Numbered from the stretch's first letter, positions 1-7,462 are shown. The stretch: 9,694 bases of DNA from Ascidiaceihabitans sp047624005 (GCA_047624005.1 JBLHPE010000095.1:1-9694); one strand, 5' to 3'. Notes: a model not told the origin generated them from the sequence alone. Program-made: numbers and translations.

Positions 1-437
1 TACAGGGCGTGCGTGACAACCCACGCCGCATGCAATCGCTGGGCTACAGTGTGAATGGTCACAAGATCTTCGCACATTTCCTTGCCGGTATCATCGCGGG
101 CACCGCTGGCGTGATGCTGGTCTGGTTCAACGGTCGAATTTCACCCGGATCCATTGGTGTAGACGTCGTGATTGATGTTCTGGTCATTGCTGTGATTGGC
201 GGGTTACGCCATCCTATCGGCCCTTTTTTGGGCGCACTTGCCTTTGTTCTACTCGAAAATTTTGCCACCGATCTGATTGATCGTGACCGGTTCAACACGG
301 TCATTGGCACGGTTTTCTTGCTCATCATTTTCTTTTCACCCGATGGTCTTCTTGGCCTCGGTGCAAAAGCGCGCGATTTTTGGAGGCTTGGACAAGATTC
401 CGACAAAGCCCCCAATTCCGCACGTTCAATTCAGTAA
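1..437 (+). CDS. LivM-type ABC permease, C-terminal part (5' end outside window)
   Basis: This is the C-terminal 145 or so residues of an inner-membrane permease of the branched-chain amino acid (HAAT) ABC importer class. The frame is open from base 3 and reads QGVRDNPRRM before continuing, so the Met at position 9 is not needed as a start and the gene begins upstream of the window. The motif VRDNPRRMQSLGY matches the conserved cytoplasmic loop of LivM proteins, which docks on the ATPases. It is followed by three or four hydrophobic segments (IFAHFLAGIIAGTAGVMLVW; the VVIDVLVIAVIGG to FLGALAFVLLENF stretch; VIGTVFLLIIFF) and the usual family ending FSPDGLLGLG. The stop at 435-437 lies 18 nt before the binding-protein gene, so the two are co-transcribed. 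The substrate cannot be told from this fragment; the label means the transporter class, not leucine transport. Confidence 0.93.
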   Translation, partial: QGVRDNPRRMQSLGYSVNGHKIFAHFLAGIIAGTAGVMLVWFNGRISPGSIGVDVVIDVLVIAVIGGLRHPIGPFLGALAFVLLENFATDLIDRDRFNTVIGTVFLLIIFFSPDGLLGLGAKARDFWRLGQDSDKAPNSARSIQ

Positions 438-455
438 CGTTTAGAGGAGGATAAA

Positions 456-1706
456 ATGTTTAAACTGAAGCCCACACTACGACTAACAACAATTCTTGGA
501 AGCATGGCCTTAACAAGTTTTGCGCATGCTGATGTACTAAAAGTTGGTGCACTTGCGACCTTGGAGGGGCCATTCACCGTACTTGGTGAAGAAGGTATCC
601 GCGGGATCGAGATGGCCTTGCAGGAATTCAACTACACCGCTGGCGGCCACACGATTGAAATCATTCAGGGCTCCACGGATGCATCACCGGACAGCGCTGT
701 GCGTGCAGTTCGGAAGTTGGTTGAACAAGACGGCGTATCAATTGTGATCGGCCCATTGTCTGGTTCAGAAGGTATCGCAGTAAAAGACTACGCGAAAAGC
801 CAACCTGAAGTGACATTCCTAAATGGTGTGTCGGCTGCACAAGACACCACGTTACGTGATCCATCCGAAAACTTCTTCCGGTTCTCAACGGATGGCGCAC
901 AATGGATGGCGGGACTTGGAGAGTATACGCTGAACGAGAAGGGCTATGAATCAATTGCGGTCATCGCAGAAGATTATTCATTCCCATACTCGCTCGTGTT
1001 CGGGTTTCTTGAACCTTATTGCCGCCTAGGTGGTCAAGCGCGTGTTGATGATCGTTTCTGGGTGCCAATTGGCAACAAAGACTATTCATCAGTAATCGCA
1101 GCTCTACCTGACGACGTAGATGCACTGTTCGTGGCCCTTGGTGGCGCGGACGCGGTGAACTTCCTTAGCCAGTACGAACAAAGTGGCGGTGATCTGCCAA
1201 TGGTTGGCGGTACAATTACTGTCGATCAGTCTGTTCTAGGAGCAGAAGGACGTACGCGAGACTTTGTTGTTGGAACACCATCAGCAGGCCCGATTTCTGA
1301 CACTTGGGATGATCCACGTTGGGCAGCATTTGTCAGTTCATATCAGGAACAATTCCCTGATGGCTTCGGTTCACCGTCCTTGTTTGCACATGGATATTAC
1401 GTGAATACGAAGGCAGCTCTTTTGGCATTGAACGAAGTAAATGGCGATCTTTCGGACGGTGGCGAAGCCTATCGTGCCGCATTGAGCGCGCTTTCGTTTG
1501 AGACGCCAACAGGTATGGTTTCGCTGGATGAGCGTCGCAATGCTATCGCCGACATCTTCTTGACCGAAGTGATCGAAAACGCAGACGGCACACTTGCCAA
1601 CTCGACTGTCAAAATCACTCCGCAGGTCAACCAGACATTTGGCCTGTCGTATGAAGAGTTCCTCAAGTACGGCACTGTCGGGCGTGACAACCCGTCCTGT
1701 AGCTAA
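456..1706 (+). CDS. Periplasmic substrate-binding protein of a HAAT-class ABC importer
   Basis: This is the solute receptor of the importer, 416 aa, of the Peripla_BP_6 (Leu/Ile/Val-binding-like) family. Residues 1-25 form a Sec signal peptide: a basic start (MFKLK), a hydrophobic core and an AHA|D cleavage site after Ala25. The mature protein opens with VLKVGALATLEGPF, then GIEMALQEFN and IVIGPLSGSEGIAV, which are the usual first-lobe strands and ligand loop. NGVSAAQ (124-129) and AEDYSFPYS (171-179) sit where family members contact ligand. Two cysteines, C189 and C415, could form a disulfide in the periplasm. The start is fixed by a strong AGGAGG at 445-450, 5 nt before ATG. The aromatic-rich DYSFPY stretch resembles binding proteins for aromatic or carboxylate ligands more than strict leucine binders, but this is a weak hint and the ligand is unknown. 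Confidence 0.93.
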   Translation: MFKLKPTLRLTTILGSMALTSFAHADVLKVGALATLEGPFTVLGEEGIRGIEMALQEFNYTAGGHTIEIIQGSTDASPDSAVRAVRKLVEQDGVSIVIGPLSGSEGIAVKDYAKSQPEVTFLNGVSAAQDTTLRDPSENFFRFSTDGAQWMAGLGEYTLNEKGYESIAVIAEDYSFPYSLVFGFLEPYCRLGGQARVDDRFWVPIGNKDYSSVIAALPDDVDALFVALGGADAVNFLSQYEQSGGDLPMVGGTITVDQSVLGAEGRTRDFVVGTPSAGPISDTWDDPRWAAFVSSYQEQFPDGFGSPSLFAHGYYVNTKAALLALNEVNGDLSDGGEAYRAALSALSFETPTGMVSLDERRNAIADIFLTEVIENADGTLANSTVKITPQVNQTFGLSYEEFLKYGTVGRDNPSCS

Positions 1707-1717
1707 GGACCAAACCC

Positions 1718-2491
1718 GTGAGATTGCCCGATATTCTTCCAAGCGAAACACTTGCTCTCGAGTTATGTGGCGTTAGCCGTCACTTCGGGGCACTTGTCGC
1801 GGTGTCTGAGGTATCCCTTCAGGTGCGCAACGCGGAACGTCGGGCAATTCTTGGCTCTAACGGGGCTGGAAAAACAACTTTGTTCAATTTGATAACGGGA
1901 GATTTCCCCGTGACCAATGGCACTATCGCCTTCATGAACGAAGACATCACTGCAACTCCGGCGAAGCATCGCATTCGCCGGGGGTTGCGACGAACCTATC
2001 AAATTTCTCTGTTATTCCAAAATCTGACAGTCCGTGAAAACGTATATCTGGCATGCCAAGGGGTGGCTGGAAAACGGTTTTCTCTCGCACGACCAAAACG
2101 TCATGACGCGCAGATGGCCATGTCCGATCGCTTAATAGAGCAGGTCCATCTAACAGACGTCATAGACACACCGGTTGAAACGCTAAGTCACGGACAGCAA
2201 CGGCAACTTGAAATTGCTCTCGCCCTCGCTGGTGATCCAAAGTTCGTCTTGTTTGACGAACCCGCAGCGGGTCTTTCCCCCGCCGAGCGAACCGATTTGA
2301 TCGAAATTCTAAGCAACCTTCCCGCTGATATTGGTTTTATCATTATCGAGCATGATATGGACGTGGCCCTGCGTGTATCTGAAAGCGTGACCATGATGCA
2401 CAATGGCCGTGTGTTTAAAGAAGGGTCCCCAGAAGAGATAGAAAACGATGCCGAAGTTCAGGCGCTTTATCTGGGGCAAGCACATGGCTGA
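1718..2491 (+). CDS. LivG-type ABC transporter ATP-binding protein
   Basis: This is one of the two cytoplasmic ATPases driving the importer, 257 aa, the normal LivG length. Visible motifs are Walker A GSNGAGKTT (46-54), the Q-loop in TYQ (Q95), the ABC signature LSHGQ (156-160) just before QRQLE, Walker B FVLFDE (176-181), the D-loop region AGLSP and the switch histidine in EHDMD (H212). All catalytic positions are intact. LivG-type features are the family phrase LFQNLTVRENV after the Q-loop and the ending EVQALYLGQAHG, close to the usual E-V-x-x-A-Y-L-G. The start is GTG at 1718 with AAGGA at 1705-1709 in front; no ATG fits better. It lies 11 nt after the binding protein and overlaps the next gene by 8 nt. 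It probably pairs with LivF as a heterodimer. Confidence 0.95.
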   Translation: MRLPDILPSETLALELCGVSRHFGALVAVSEVSLQVRNAERRAILGSNGAGKTTLFNLITGDFPVTNGTIAFMNEDITATPAKHRIRRGLRRTYQISLLFQNLTVRENVYLACQGVAGKRFSLARPKRHDAQMAMSDRLIEQVHLTDVIDTPVETLSHGQQRQLEIALALAGDPKFVLFDEPAAGLSPAERTDLIEILSNLPADIGFIIIEHDMDVALRVSESVTMMHNGRVFKEGSPEEIENDAEVQALYLGQAHG

Positions 2492-3218
2492 ACCAATCTT
2501 ACAGATACGCAACTTGAACGTTTATTACGGCGCTGCACACGTGCTGCAGGGGGTCGACCTCACGCTGACCCCGGGCATCCATTCTGTGCTTGGGCGCAAC
2601 GGCATGGGCAAGACGACGCTTTGCAACGCGATTATGGGGTTGGTTCCGGTGGAGTCAGGTGAAATCACTTTGCAAGGTAAACCCATCCAAAACTTACCGT
2701 CTCACAAGATTGCAAAAGCCGGTATTGGATATACGCCACAAGGTCGCCGCTTGTGGAAGTCACTGACAGTCGATGAACATCTACGGCTTGGCGCACAGCG
2801 GGGCAGCAAATGGCCCATCGCACGTGTCTATGAAACATTCCCACGCTTGGCTGAGCGTAAAGGGAACGGTGGTGCCGCCCTTTCCGGTGGCGAACAACAA
2901 ATGTTGGCAATTGCGCGTGCGTTGCAACAAGATCCCAAGGTTCTAATTTTGGATGAGCCGACGGAAGGTCTAGCACCTGTTATCGTCCAACACGTCGAGG
3001 AAATATTGACAACGCTTGTCGCTGAAACCGACGTTGCCGTCCTATTGGTTGAACAAAATATCAGAGTCGCGACGGCCATCTCGAACGACATAGCCGTAAT
3101 GGTGAATGGACGCATCGCCACAGTTCTGCCCGCCGCCAAATTGGCCGGCGATACTGCGCTACAACAAAAGCTTTTGGGGGTCGGGCGACAAAACGACCGA
3201 GCCTCTGCAGAAATTTAA
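2484..3218 (+). CDS. LivF-type ABC transporter ATP-binding protein
   Basis: This is the second ATPase of the importer, 244 aa. I place the start at ATG 2484 (MAEPILQIRN), inside the last codons of livG. An earlier in-frame ATG at 2448 would add 12 residues (MPKFRRFIWGKH) that are only livG read in another frame and match nothing in LivF proteins. The 8-nt overlap suggests translational coupling; no strong Shine-Dalgarno is seen. Motifs are Walker A GRNGMGKTT (37-45), the Q-loop in TPQ (Q86), signature LSGGEQQ (133-139) and Walker B VLILDE (153-158). As is normal for LivF, the switch position reads VEQN, with Gln191 in place of His. The phrases LNVYYGAAHVLQGV and DEPTEGLAPVIV are typical of LivF. 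The C-terminal tail after LLGVG is short and unremarkable. Confidence 0.95.
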   Translation: MAEPILQIRNLNVYYGAAHVLQGVDLTLTPGIHSVLGRNGMGKTTLCNAIMGLVPVESGEITLQGKPIQNLPSHKIAKAGIGYTPQGRRLWKSLTVDEHLRLGAQRGSKWPIARVYETFPRLAERKGNGGAALSGGEQQMLAIARALQQDPKVLILDEPTEGLAPVIVQHVEEILTTLVAETDVAVLLVEQNIRVATAISNDIAVMVNGRIATVLPAAKLAGDTALQQKLLGVGRQNDRASAEI

Positions 3219-3232
3219 GAAGGAGATATAAG

Positions 3233-4447
3233 ATGACAGGTAAAACAACGGGTGTCGTGCTGGTCGCAGGTACGTTTGACACAAAGGCGAACGAGCTTAA
3301 TTTTATGGTCGAGCATTTGGTCAATAAGGGGCTAAATGCGCGAACAGTTGATCTGTCCACATCAGGCACCCACTCGGTTGCCGATGTGAAAGCCTCTGAA
3401 GTCGCAGCTCATCACCCTGACGGCGCTAAGGCCGTATTTACCGGCGATCGGGGAACTGCCGTTGAACAGATGGCAATCGCATTTACTCATTGGATGACAT
3501 CCGTAAGTAGTGACATTGCAGGTGTCATTTCCGCTGCTGGTTCAGGCGGTACCGCGCTTGCGACGCCTGCGATGCGCTCATTGCCGATTGGCGTCCCGAA
3601 AGTGATGATTTCAACCGTTGCTTCAGGCGATGTTGGACCCTACGTCGGGCCGTCTGACATCATGATGATGTATTCAGTGACGGACGTTCAGGGACTGAAC
3701 GCAATTTCCCGTAAGGTGCTTGGAAACGGCGCAGCTGCCTTGATTGGGATGGTGCAGGATGCGCCTGAAGAAGTTACGAATGCCGCTGAAAAACCGGGCC
3801 TCGGATTAATGATGTTCGGGGTGACGACACAAGCGGTTCAAGCGATTTCAGCGCTTGTAGAAGATCAGTTTGAACCCTTTGTTTTCCACGCTACTGGTGT
3901 TGGCGGACAATCGATGGAGAAACTCGTCGATAACGGATTTTTGACAGCGGTTGTTGATCTCACCACGACGGAAGTGGCTGACATGATCGCAGGCGGTGTC
4001 ATGGCCGCGACCGAAGATCGCTTTGGTGCGGTTATTCGTCAAAAAATTCCATATGTCGGATCAGTCGGTGCTTTGGACATGGTGAACTTTGGCGCGTTTG
4101 AGACAATCCCACCGCAGTATGCCGAGCGGCTGTTCTATAAACATAATCCGCAGGTCACGTTAATGAGGACCACTGTAGAAGAAAACGCGAAGATGGGCGT
4201 GTGGATTGCGGAACGCCTTAACCAGATGGAAGGTCCGGTTCGGTTCCTTATCCCCGAAGGCGGCATCTCTGCCCTTGATGCACTGGAAATGCCATTCTGG
4301 GATCTTGCTGCAAATGCGGCTCTGTTTGAGGCAATTGAAAGCACACTCAAGCAATCGGATCAGCGCAAGCTGATCCGTAGTGGACATCATATCAACGCAC
4401 CGGAATTTGCTCAACTCTGCGCCGATACTTTGCGTGAAATTGCTTAA
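3233..4447 (+). CDS. Tm-1-like ATP-binding protein (UPF0261 family)
   Basis: This is a full-length member of the UPF0261 family, 404 aa, related to the N-terminal half of tomato Tm-1. Family landmarks in order are AGTFDTK (12-18), GDRGT (71-75), the glycine-rich GSGGTALATPAMR (103-115), PKVMISTVASGDV (122-134), GPSDIMMMYSVTD (139-151), FHATGVGGQSMEKL (218-231), DLTTTEVAD (242-250), DMVNFG (282-287), MRTTVEE (311-317) and PEGGIS (341-346). The two glycine-rich stretches suit the nucleotide binding reported for the family. There is no signal peptide or membrane segment, so it is cytoplasmic. The start is set by AAGGAG at 3220-3225, 7 nt before ATG. It lies 14 nt after livF and 11 nt before the TIM-barrel gene. 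The reaction is unknown to me; the context suggests ATP-dependent processing of the imported compound, or sensing of it. Confidence 0.92.
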   Translation: MTGKTTGVVLVAGTFDTKANELNFMVEHLVNKGLNARTVDLSTSGTHSVADVKASEVAAHHPDGAKAVFTGDRGTAVEQMAIAFTHWMTSVSSDIAGVISAAGSGGTALATPAMRSLPIGVPKVMISTVASGDVGPYVGPSDIMMMYSVTDVQGLNAISRKVLGNGAAALIGMVQDAPEEVTNAAEKPGLGLMMFGVTTQAVQAISALVEDQFEPFVFHATGVGGQSMEKLVDNGFLTAVVDLTTTEVADMIAGGVMAATEDRFGAVIRQKIPYVGSVGALDMVNFGAFETIPPQYAERLFYKHNPQVTLMRTTVEENAKMGVWIAERLNQMEGPVRFLIPEGGISALDALEMPFWDLAANAALFEAIESTLKQSDQRKLIRSGHHINAPEFAQLCADTLREIA

Positions 4448-4458
4448 GAAGGACCTGT

Positions 4459-5292
4459 ATGATGCCCCGCTTTGAAAAAGATGAACTGAATAAAAAATTT
4501 CAACAAATGAAGGCTGATCGCATTCCAATTGTCGGCGGTGGCGCAGGTACGGGACTGTCTGCAAAATGTGAGGAAGCTGGCGGAATAGATTTGATCGTGA
4601 TCTATAATTCCGGACGATATCGGATGGCTGGTCGCGGCTCTCTTTCTGGGCTCTTAGCCTATGGGAATGCCAATGAAATCGTCAAAGAAATGGCCCTCGA
4701 AGTTATTCCAGTCACCAAGTCGACCCCGGTTCTCGCCGGTGTCAATGGAACTGATCCTTTTTGCAATTTTGATGTTTTACTGGACGACTTGGTTCAACTC
4801 GGGTTTTCGGGCATTCAGAATTTTCCGACGGTCGGTCTGATTGATGGAACTTTCCGTGCCAATCTGGAAGAAACGGGAATGTCATTTTCGCTTGAGGTGG
4901 ATCTAATTCGCCTCGCATCACAAAAGGGCCTGTTCACGACGCCTTACGTGTTCAGTTCTGAGGATGCGATAGCCATGGCGCAAGCGGGTGCTGATATTGT
5001 AGTTTGCCATCTCGGGCTTACCACCGGGGGGGCAATCGGTGCCGATACAGCCGTGAAGCTCGAAGATTGTCCGGCATTGATTGATGAATGGGCCGCGGCT
5101 GCGTTGGCGATTAATCCCGATGTTATCGTTCTCTGCCACGGCGGTCCGATTTCGTCCCCAACAGATGCTGAATTTATTTTGCAGAATACGCAAAATTGCC
5201 ATGGATTTTACGGGGCATCCTCAATGGAACGACTCCCCGTTGAAGCAGCCCTAACTGCGCAAACCAAAGCTTTCAAAAATCTAACCTTCTAA
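4459..5292 (+). CDS. TIM-barrel protein, 'phosphoenolpyruvate hydrolase-like' family (PF09370 type)
   Basis: This is a 277-aa cytoplasmic protein of the family annotated as phosphoenolpyruvate hydrolase or TIM-barrel signal-transduction protein, matching the C-terminal half of tomato Tm-1. Conserved blocks are PIVGGGAGTGLSAK (23-36), DLIVIYNSGRYRMAGRGSL (44-62), PVLAGVNGTDPF (90-101), IQNFPTVGLIDG (119-130), LEETGM (136-141), HLGLTTGG (184-191), LCHGGPI (225-231) and GFYGASSMERLP (249-260). They are spaced like the strand ends of a (beta/alpha)8 barrel. I see no KKCGH-type catalytic signature of the PEP mutase/isocitrate lyase superfamily, so the PEP hydrolase name should not be taken as an activity. 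Two adjacent ATGs (4459 and 4462) follow AAGGA at 4449-4453; either could be used. It directly follows the Tm-1-like gene, its expected functional partner. Confidence 0.9.
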   Translation: MMPRFEKDELNKKFQQMKADRIPIVGGGAGTGLSAKCEEAGGIDLIVIYNSGRYRMAGRGSLSGLLAYGNANEIVKEMALEVIPVTKSTPVLAGVNGTDPFCNFDVLLDDLVQLGFSGIQNFPTVGLIDGTFRANLEETGMSFSLEVDLIRLASQKGLFTTPYVFSSEDAIAMAQAGADIVVCHLGLTTGGAIGADTAVKLEDCPALIDEWAAAALAINPDVIVLCHGGPISSPTDAEFILQNTQNCHGFYGASSMERLPVEAALTAQTKAFKNLTF

Positions 5293-5302
5293 GGGGAATA
5301 CA

Positions 5303-5749
5303 ATGACCAAAGTTTATATCTCTTCCGTCATGAACGCTTCTCGCGATGCTGTATGGAATCTCATCCGCAACTTCAATGACATGCCAAGTTGGCATCCTTT
5401 GATTGCGCGCTCTGAAATTGAAGGCGGCCTGCCATCTGATCAAATCGGTTGCGTCCGAAATTTTGACCTCTCAGATGGTACAAACCTTCGTGAAAAATTA
5501 TTGACCCTCTCAGACAAAGACTATGTCTTCGCCTACCAGATTGAAGGTGTGGCATTAGGACTGTCCAATTACGTCGCCGAACTAACGCTTTATCCCGTGA
5601 CAAATGGCAACAAGTGCTTTGGTGTCTGGACCGCTACATTTGACTGTGAGCCTGGTCTTGAAGATGAAAAGGCGGCAGTAGTCGGCCAAGGTGTTTTCCA
5701 AGACGGGTTCGATGCTATCGAAGCAGCAATTGGCAATATTGGCAGGTGA
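5303..5749 (+). CDS. SRPBCC family protein (polyketide cyclase/START-like fold)
   Basis: This is a small cytoplasmic protein of 148 aa with the pattern of the SRPBCC helix-grip superfamily, Polyketide_cyc2 type, which holds a hydrophobic ligand in a deep pocket. The opening strand VYISSVMNASRDAVWNLIRN and the helix phrase FNDMPSWHPLI (24-34) are diagnostic. Next come alternating beta strands (GCVRNFDLSDGTNLREKLL, YVFAYQIEGVALGLSNYVAEL, CFGVWTATFDCEPG) and a long C-terminal helix (VFQDGFDAIEAAIGNI). The length is normal. AAGGGGA at 5291-5297 precedes the ATG, 10 nt after the TIM-barrel gene, so it belongs to the same operon and appears to be its last gene. Possible roles are a cyclase, hydrolase or carrier for the imported compound. 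None can be assigned from sequence. Confidence 0.88.
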   Translation: MTKVYISSVMNASRDAVWNLIRNFNDMPSWHPLIARSEIEGGLPSDQIGCVRNFDLSDGTNLREKLLTLSDKDYVFAYQIEGVALGLSNYVAELTLYPVTNGNKCFGVWTATFDCEPGLEDEKAAVVGQGVFQDGFDAIEAAIGNIGR

Positions 5750-5776
5750 GGTAAGTAGCGTTCGTGGATTCTTACC
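5750..5776 (+). terminator. Weak hairpin directly after the operon
   Basis: GGTAAG (5750-5755) and CTTACC (5771-5776) form a perfect 6-bp inverted repeat with a 15-nt loop, starting one base after the stop codon of the SRPBCC gene. No T-run follows, so a Rho-independent terminator is not proven; the hairpin could instead protect the mRNA end or be chance. Confidence 0.25.
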
Positions 5777-6164
5777 GCGAGCTGTCGGTGTCTGGTTTGG
5801 CCGCTATTCTCTTGGGATCAACCTTGTAGCGGTTGGCAACAGGAAACTAAGCCCATCGCGATGTGTTTGCCTTTGCATCGAGAAATGAGAACGACTCTTG
5901 GTGCTCTGACTCGGAGAAAAGAGCCCGTGACACTAGATTGGACATGAAAACAATGCAGATCGATTTAGGAATATAATGTCGCGAAGTGCTGAAAGCGGCC
6001 TTTTGCCAGATTAAGGCGAACGGCCGGAAAGTCCGCACTGTGTGAGTTCGCACATTGAGCAGCGAACGGCTGGTCTTGCAGGTTAGCGGCGAAAACAGTC
6101 CTCTGCGCAGGTGCCACAAATGTATGAGTTTTGACCAGATCATAAGTCCCCTGCGGGTCTGTTC
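5777..6164. other. Gene-free gap between convergent genes
   Basis: This stretch separates the end of the importer operon from the end of the MFS gene, which runs toward it. No open frame here looks like a known protein. A short near-repeat is visible: GCGAACGGCCGG at 6016-6027 and GCGAACGGCTGG at 6062-6073. The stretch around 5985-6075 has the GC-rich 'gcggcc...ccgcac...gcgaacggc' look of degenerate intergenic repeats common in this group of bacteria. No convincing terminator for the MFS gene was found. It may be decayed sequence. Confidence 0.4.
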
Positions 6165-7394
6165 TTACGATGGAACTATCTTGTTTGTTGGCTGTGCCTT
6201 TAAGAATAACACAAGAAAACCCGCTCCAACGGCCAGCCAGATCGAACCTGTCCAGACCAGATTGTAGTTTCCAGTAGCCGTGAAAATATAGCCCCCTGCA
6301 AACGCTCCCATCGCGCCGCCCAAAGCGTGACCTGCAGAGATCAGTCCCATTGCGAGGCCCATCATCTTGATCCCAACATGACTGGCAACCAGGCTAGCGG
6401 TTACAGGTACGGTGGAATAATCCACTGCCCCGAATAGAATGGCGAAAAGGAACAGCATTTCGATAGATGTTCCGGGCAGACTGCCAAGCAGGATGAATGT
6501 CAGCGCCCGAAGCATGTAGATTGCGGCCAGCAGCATCGGGCGGTTTACACGGTCCGTTAGCCAGCCTGCGCCGATCATGCCCATGAGATTGACCAGCGAC
6601 AGAAGCCCATATGCCGTTGCACTTGGGATTGGTGGAAACCCGCAGAACGACGCAAACGGCAAAAGATGGGTTTCGATCACACCTGTCGTGGTGAAACCAC
6701 AAATCAGGAAGCTCCAGAATAACAGATGAAACGCGGGTTGGCGCACGATCACGGCAAAGTCCTGCATCATGCTAGACGGGGCCTCATCTGGTTCAGCCGC
6801 GCTGCTGGACGGGATATCAGCCCGCATGCTCATACGAATACAGGGGATCAACGCGAGACTTGCCAGTGACAAGGCCCCAAAGCTCCAGCGCCAGCTTGCG
6901 AAAGCCAGCAACGCCGCGATCATTGGCACGATGAGAAACTGGCCACCCGTGGCACCCGATGTGCCGATCCCAGTCGCAAGGCCTTGATTTGCAGAAAAGC
7001 TGCGCGTGACCGCCGTGGCGACCACATGGGTTGCGACAATCCCAAACCCGACAGCACAGAACCCGGCAAAGCCGATGACAAACATTAACTTCCCATTCAT
7101 CAAAGCCACAATGGCGCAGCCAATCCCCAGCAATCCCATTCCGAGGTTGAGTGTGAGCTGCGACCCGCGCCGATCTACCAGTCGCCCGGCGAAGGGTGCG
7201 ACAATCGCCATGACGACAAGGGCCGCAGCACCGACGCTTGATATGTAACTGCTCGACCAACCAAACTCCGTTTGCCAAACTGGCATGATCAGACCCAGTG
7301 CGGCACGGCTGGAAAACGCGAGTGACAGGGCAAGAAAGCCGAAGATGACGACGGTCCAGTTTTGGCGGGATGGTGCTGTGGTGATGTCTGACAT
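6165..7394 (-). CDS. MFS transporter
   Basis: This is an inner-membrane secondary transporter of the major facilitator superfamily, 409 aa, with about 12 hydrophobic helices in two halves joined by a hydrophilic loop near residues 190-215 (RADIPSSSAAEPDEAPSS). Motif A of the first half is GRLVDRRG (70-77), in the loop between helices 2 and 3. The matching loop in the second half is GWLTDRVNRP (277-286). The phrase EFGWSSSYIS (43-52) is typical of the monocarboxylate/oxalate-formate-like branch, so a small organic acid is a reasonable guess, but the substrate is unknown. The start is ATG at 7394-7392, with AAGGAG at 7406-7401 on the minus strand 6 nt upstream. The gene stands alone, divergent from a LysR regulator across 92 bp, and ends toward the importer operon with a 415-bp gap. 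Confidence 0.9.
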   Translation of the reverse strand: MSDITTAPSRQNWTVVIFGFLALSLAFSSRAALGLIMPVWQTEFGWSSSYISSVGAAALVVMAIVAPFAGRLVDRRGSQLTLNLGMGLLGIGCAIVALMNGKLMFVIGFAGFCAVGFGIVATHVVATAVTRSFSANQGLATGIGTSGATGGQFLIVPMIAALLAFASWRWSFGALSLASLALIPCIRMSMRADIPSSSAAEPDEAPSSMMQDFAVIVRQPAFHLLFWSFLICGFTTTGVIETHLLPFASFCGFPPIPSATAYGLLSLVNLMGMIGAGWLTDRVNRPMLLAAIYMLRALTFILLGSLPGTSIEMLFLFAILFGAVDYSTVPVTASLVASHVGIKMMGLAMGLISAGHALGGAMGAFAGGYIFTATGNYNLVWTGSIWLAVGAGFLVLFLKAQPTNKIVPS

Positions 7395-7418
7395 GTGCGT
7401 CTCCTTGTCGGGCAGGAG

Positions 7419-7457
7419 TGCCAGTTTCGTGGAGAGATGACTAACGATAAACTGGCA
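7419..7457. promoter_or_regulatory. Inverted repeat in the MFS/LysR divergent promoter region
   Basis: TGCCAGTTT (7419-7427) and AAACTGGCA (7449-7457) are perfect 9-bp inverted arms separated by 21 bp, centre to centre 30 bp or about three helical turns. They lie 25-63 bp upstream of the MFS start. The spacing suits a dimer or tetramer regulator binding one face of the DNA, so this is a candidate operator or activation site for the neighbouring LysR protein. No clear -10/-35 pair could be assigned. Confidence 0.5.
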
Positions 7458-7462
7458 AGATG

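Noticed and set aside
59..415. 118-codon frame opposite the LivM fragment
   Set aside because: It is antisense to a clear permease sequence, has low-complexity Ser/Pro/Arg content and no family resemblance.
9..1692. Shared CGTGACAACCC at about 12-22 and 1683-1693 as a repeat
   Set aside because: Both copies lie in coding sequence of unrelated proteins and are only 11 bp long; no flanking similarity supports a real repeat.
2448..2483. Upstream ATG extending LivF by 12 residues
   Set aside because: The extra residues lie deep inside livG and do not resemble LivF N-termini; ATG 2484 gives the normal LivF beginning.
5847..6143. 98-codon minus-strand open frame after the MFS gene
   Set aside because: It starts 21 nt after the MFS stop and has AGGGGA before its ATG, but the predicted protein has no recognisable domain, is rich in Ser, Arg, His and Phe, and covers the repeat-like gap. 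I treat it as chance.
6817..7278. 153-codon minus-strand frame inside the MFS gene
   Set aside because: It is a frame-shifted reading of the transporter, rich in Cys, Arg and His, with no independent start signal.
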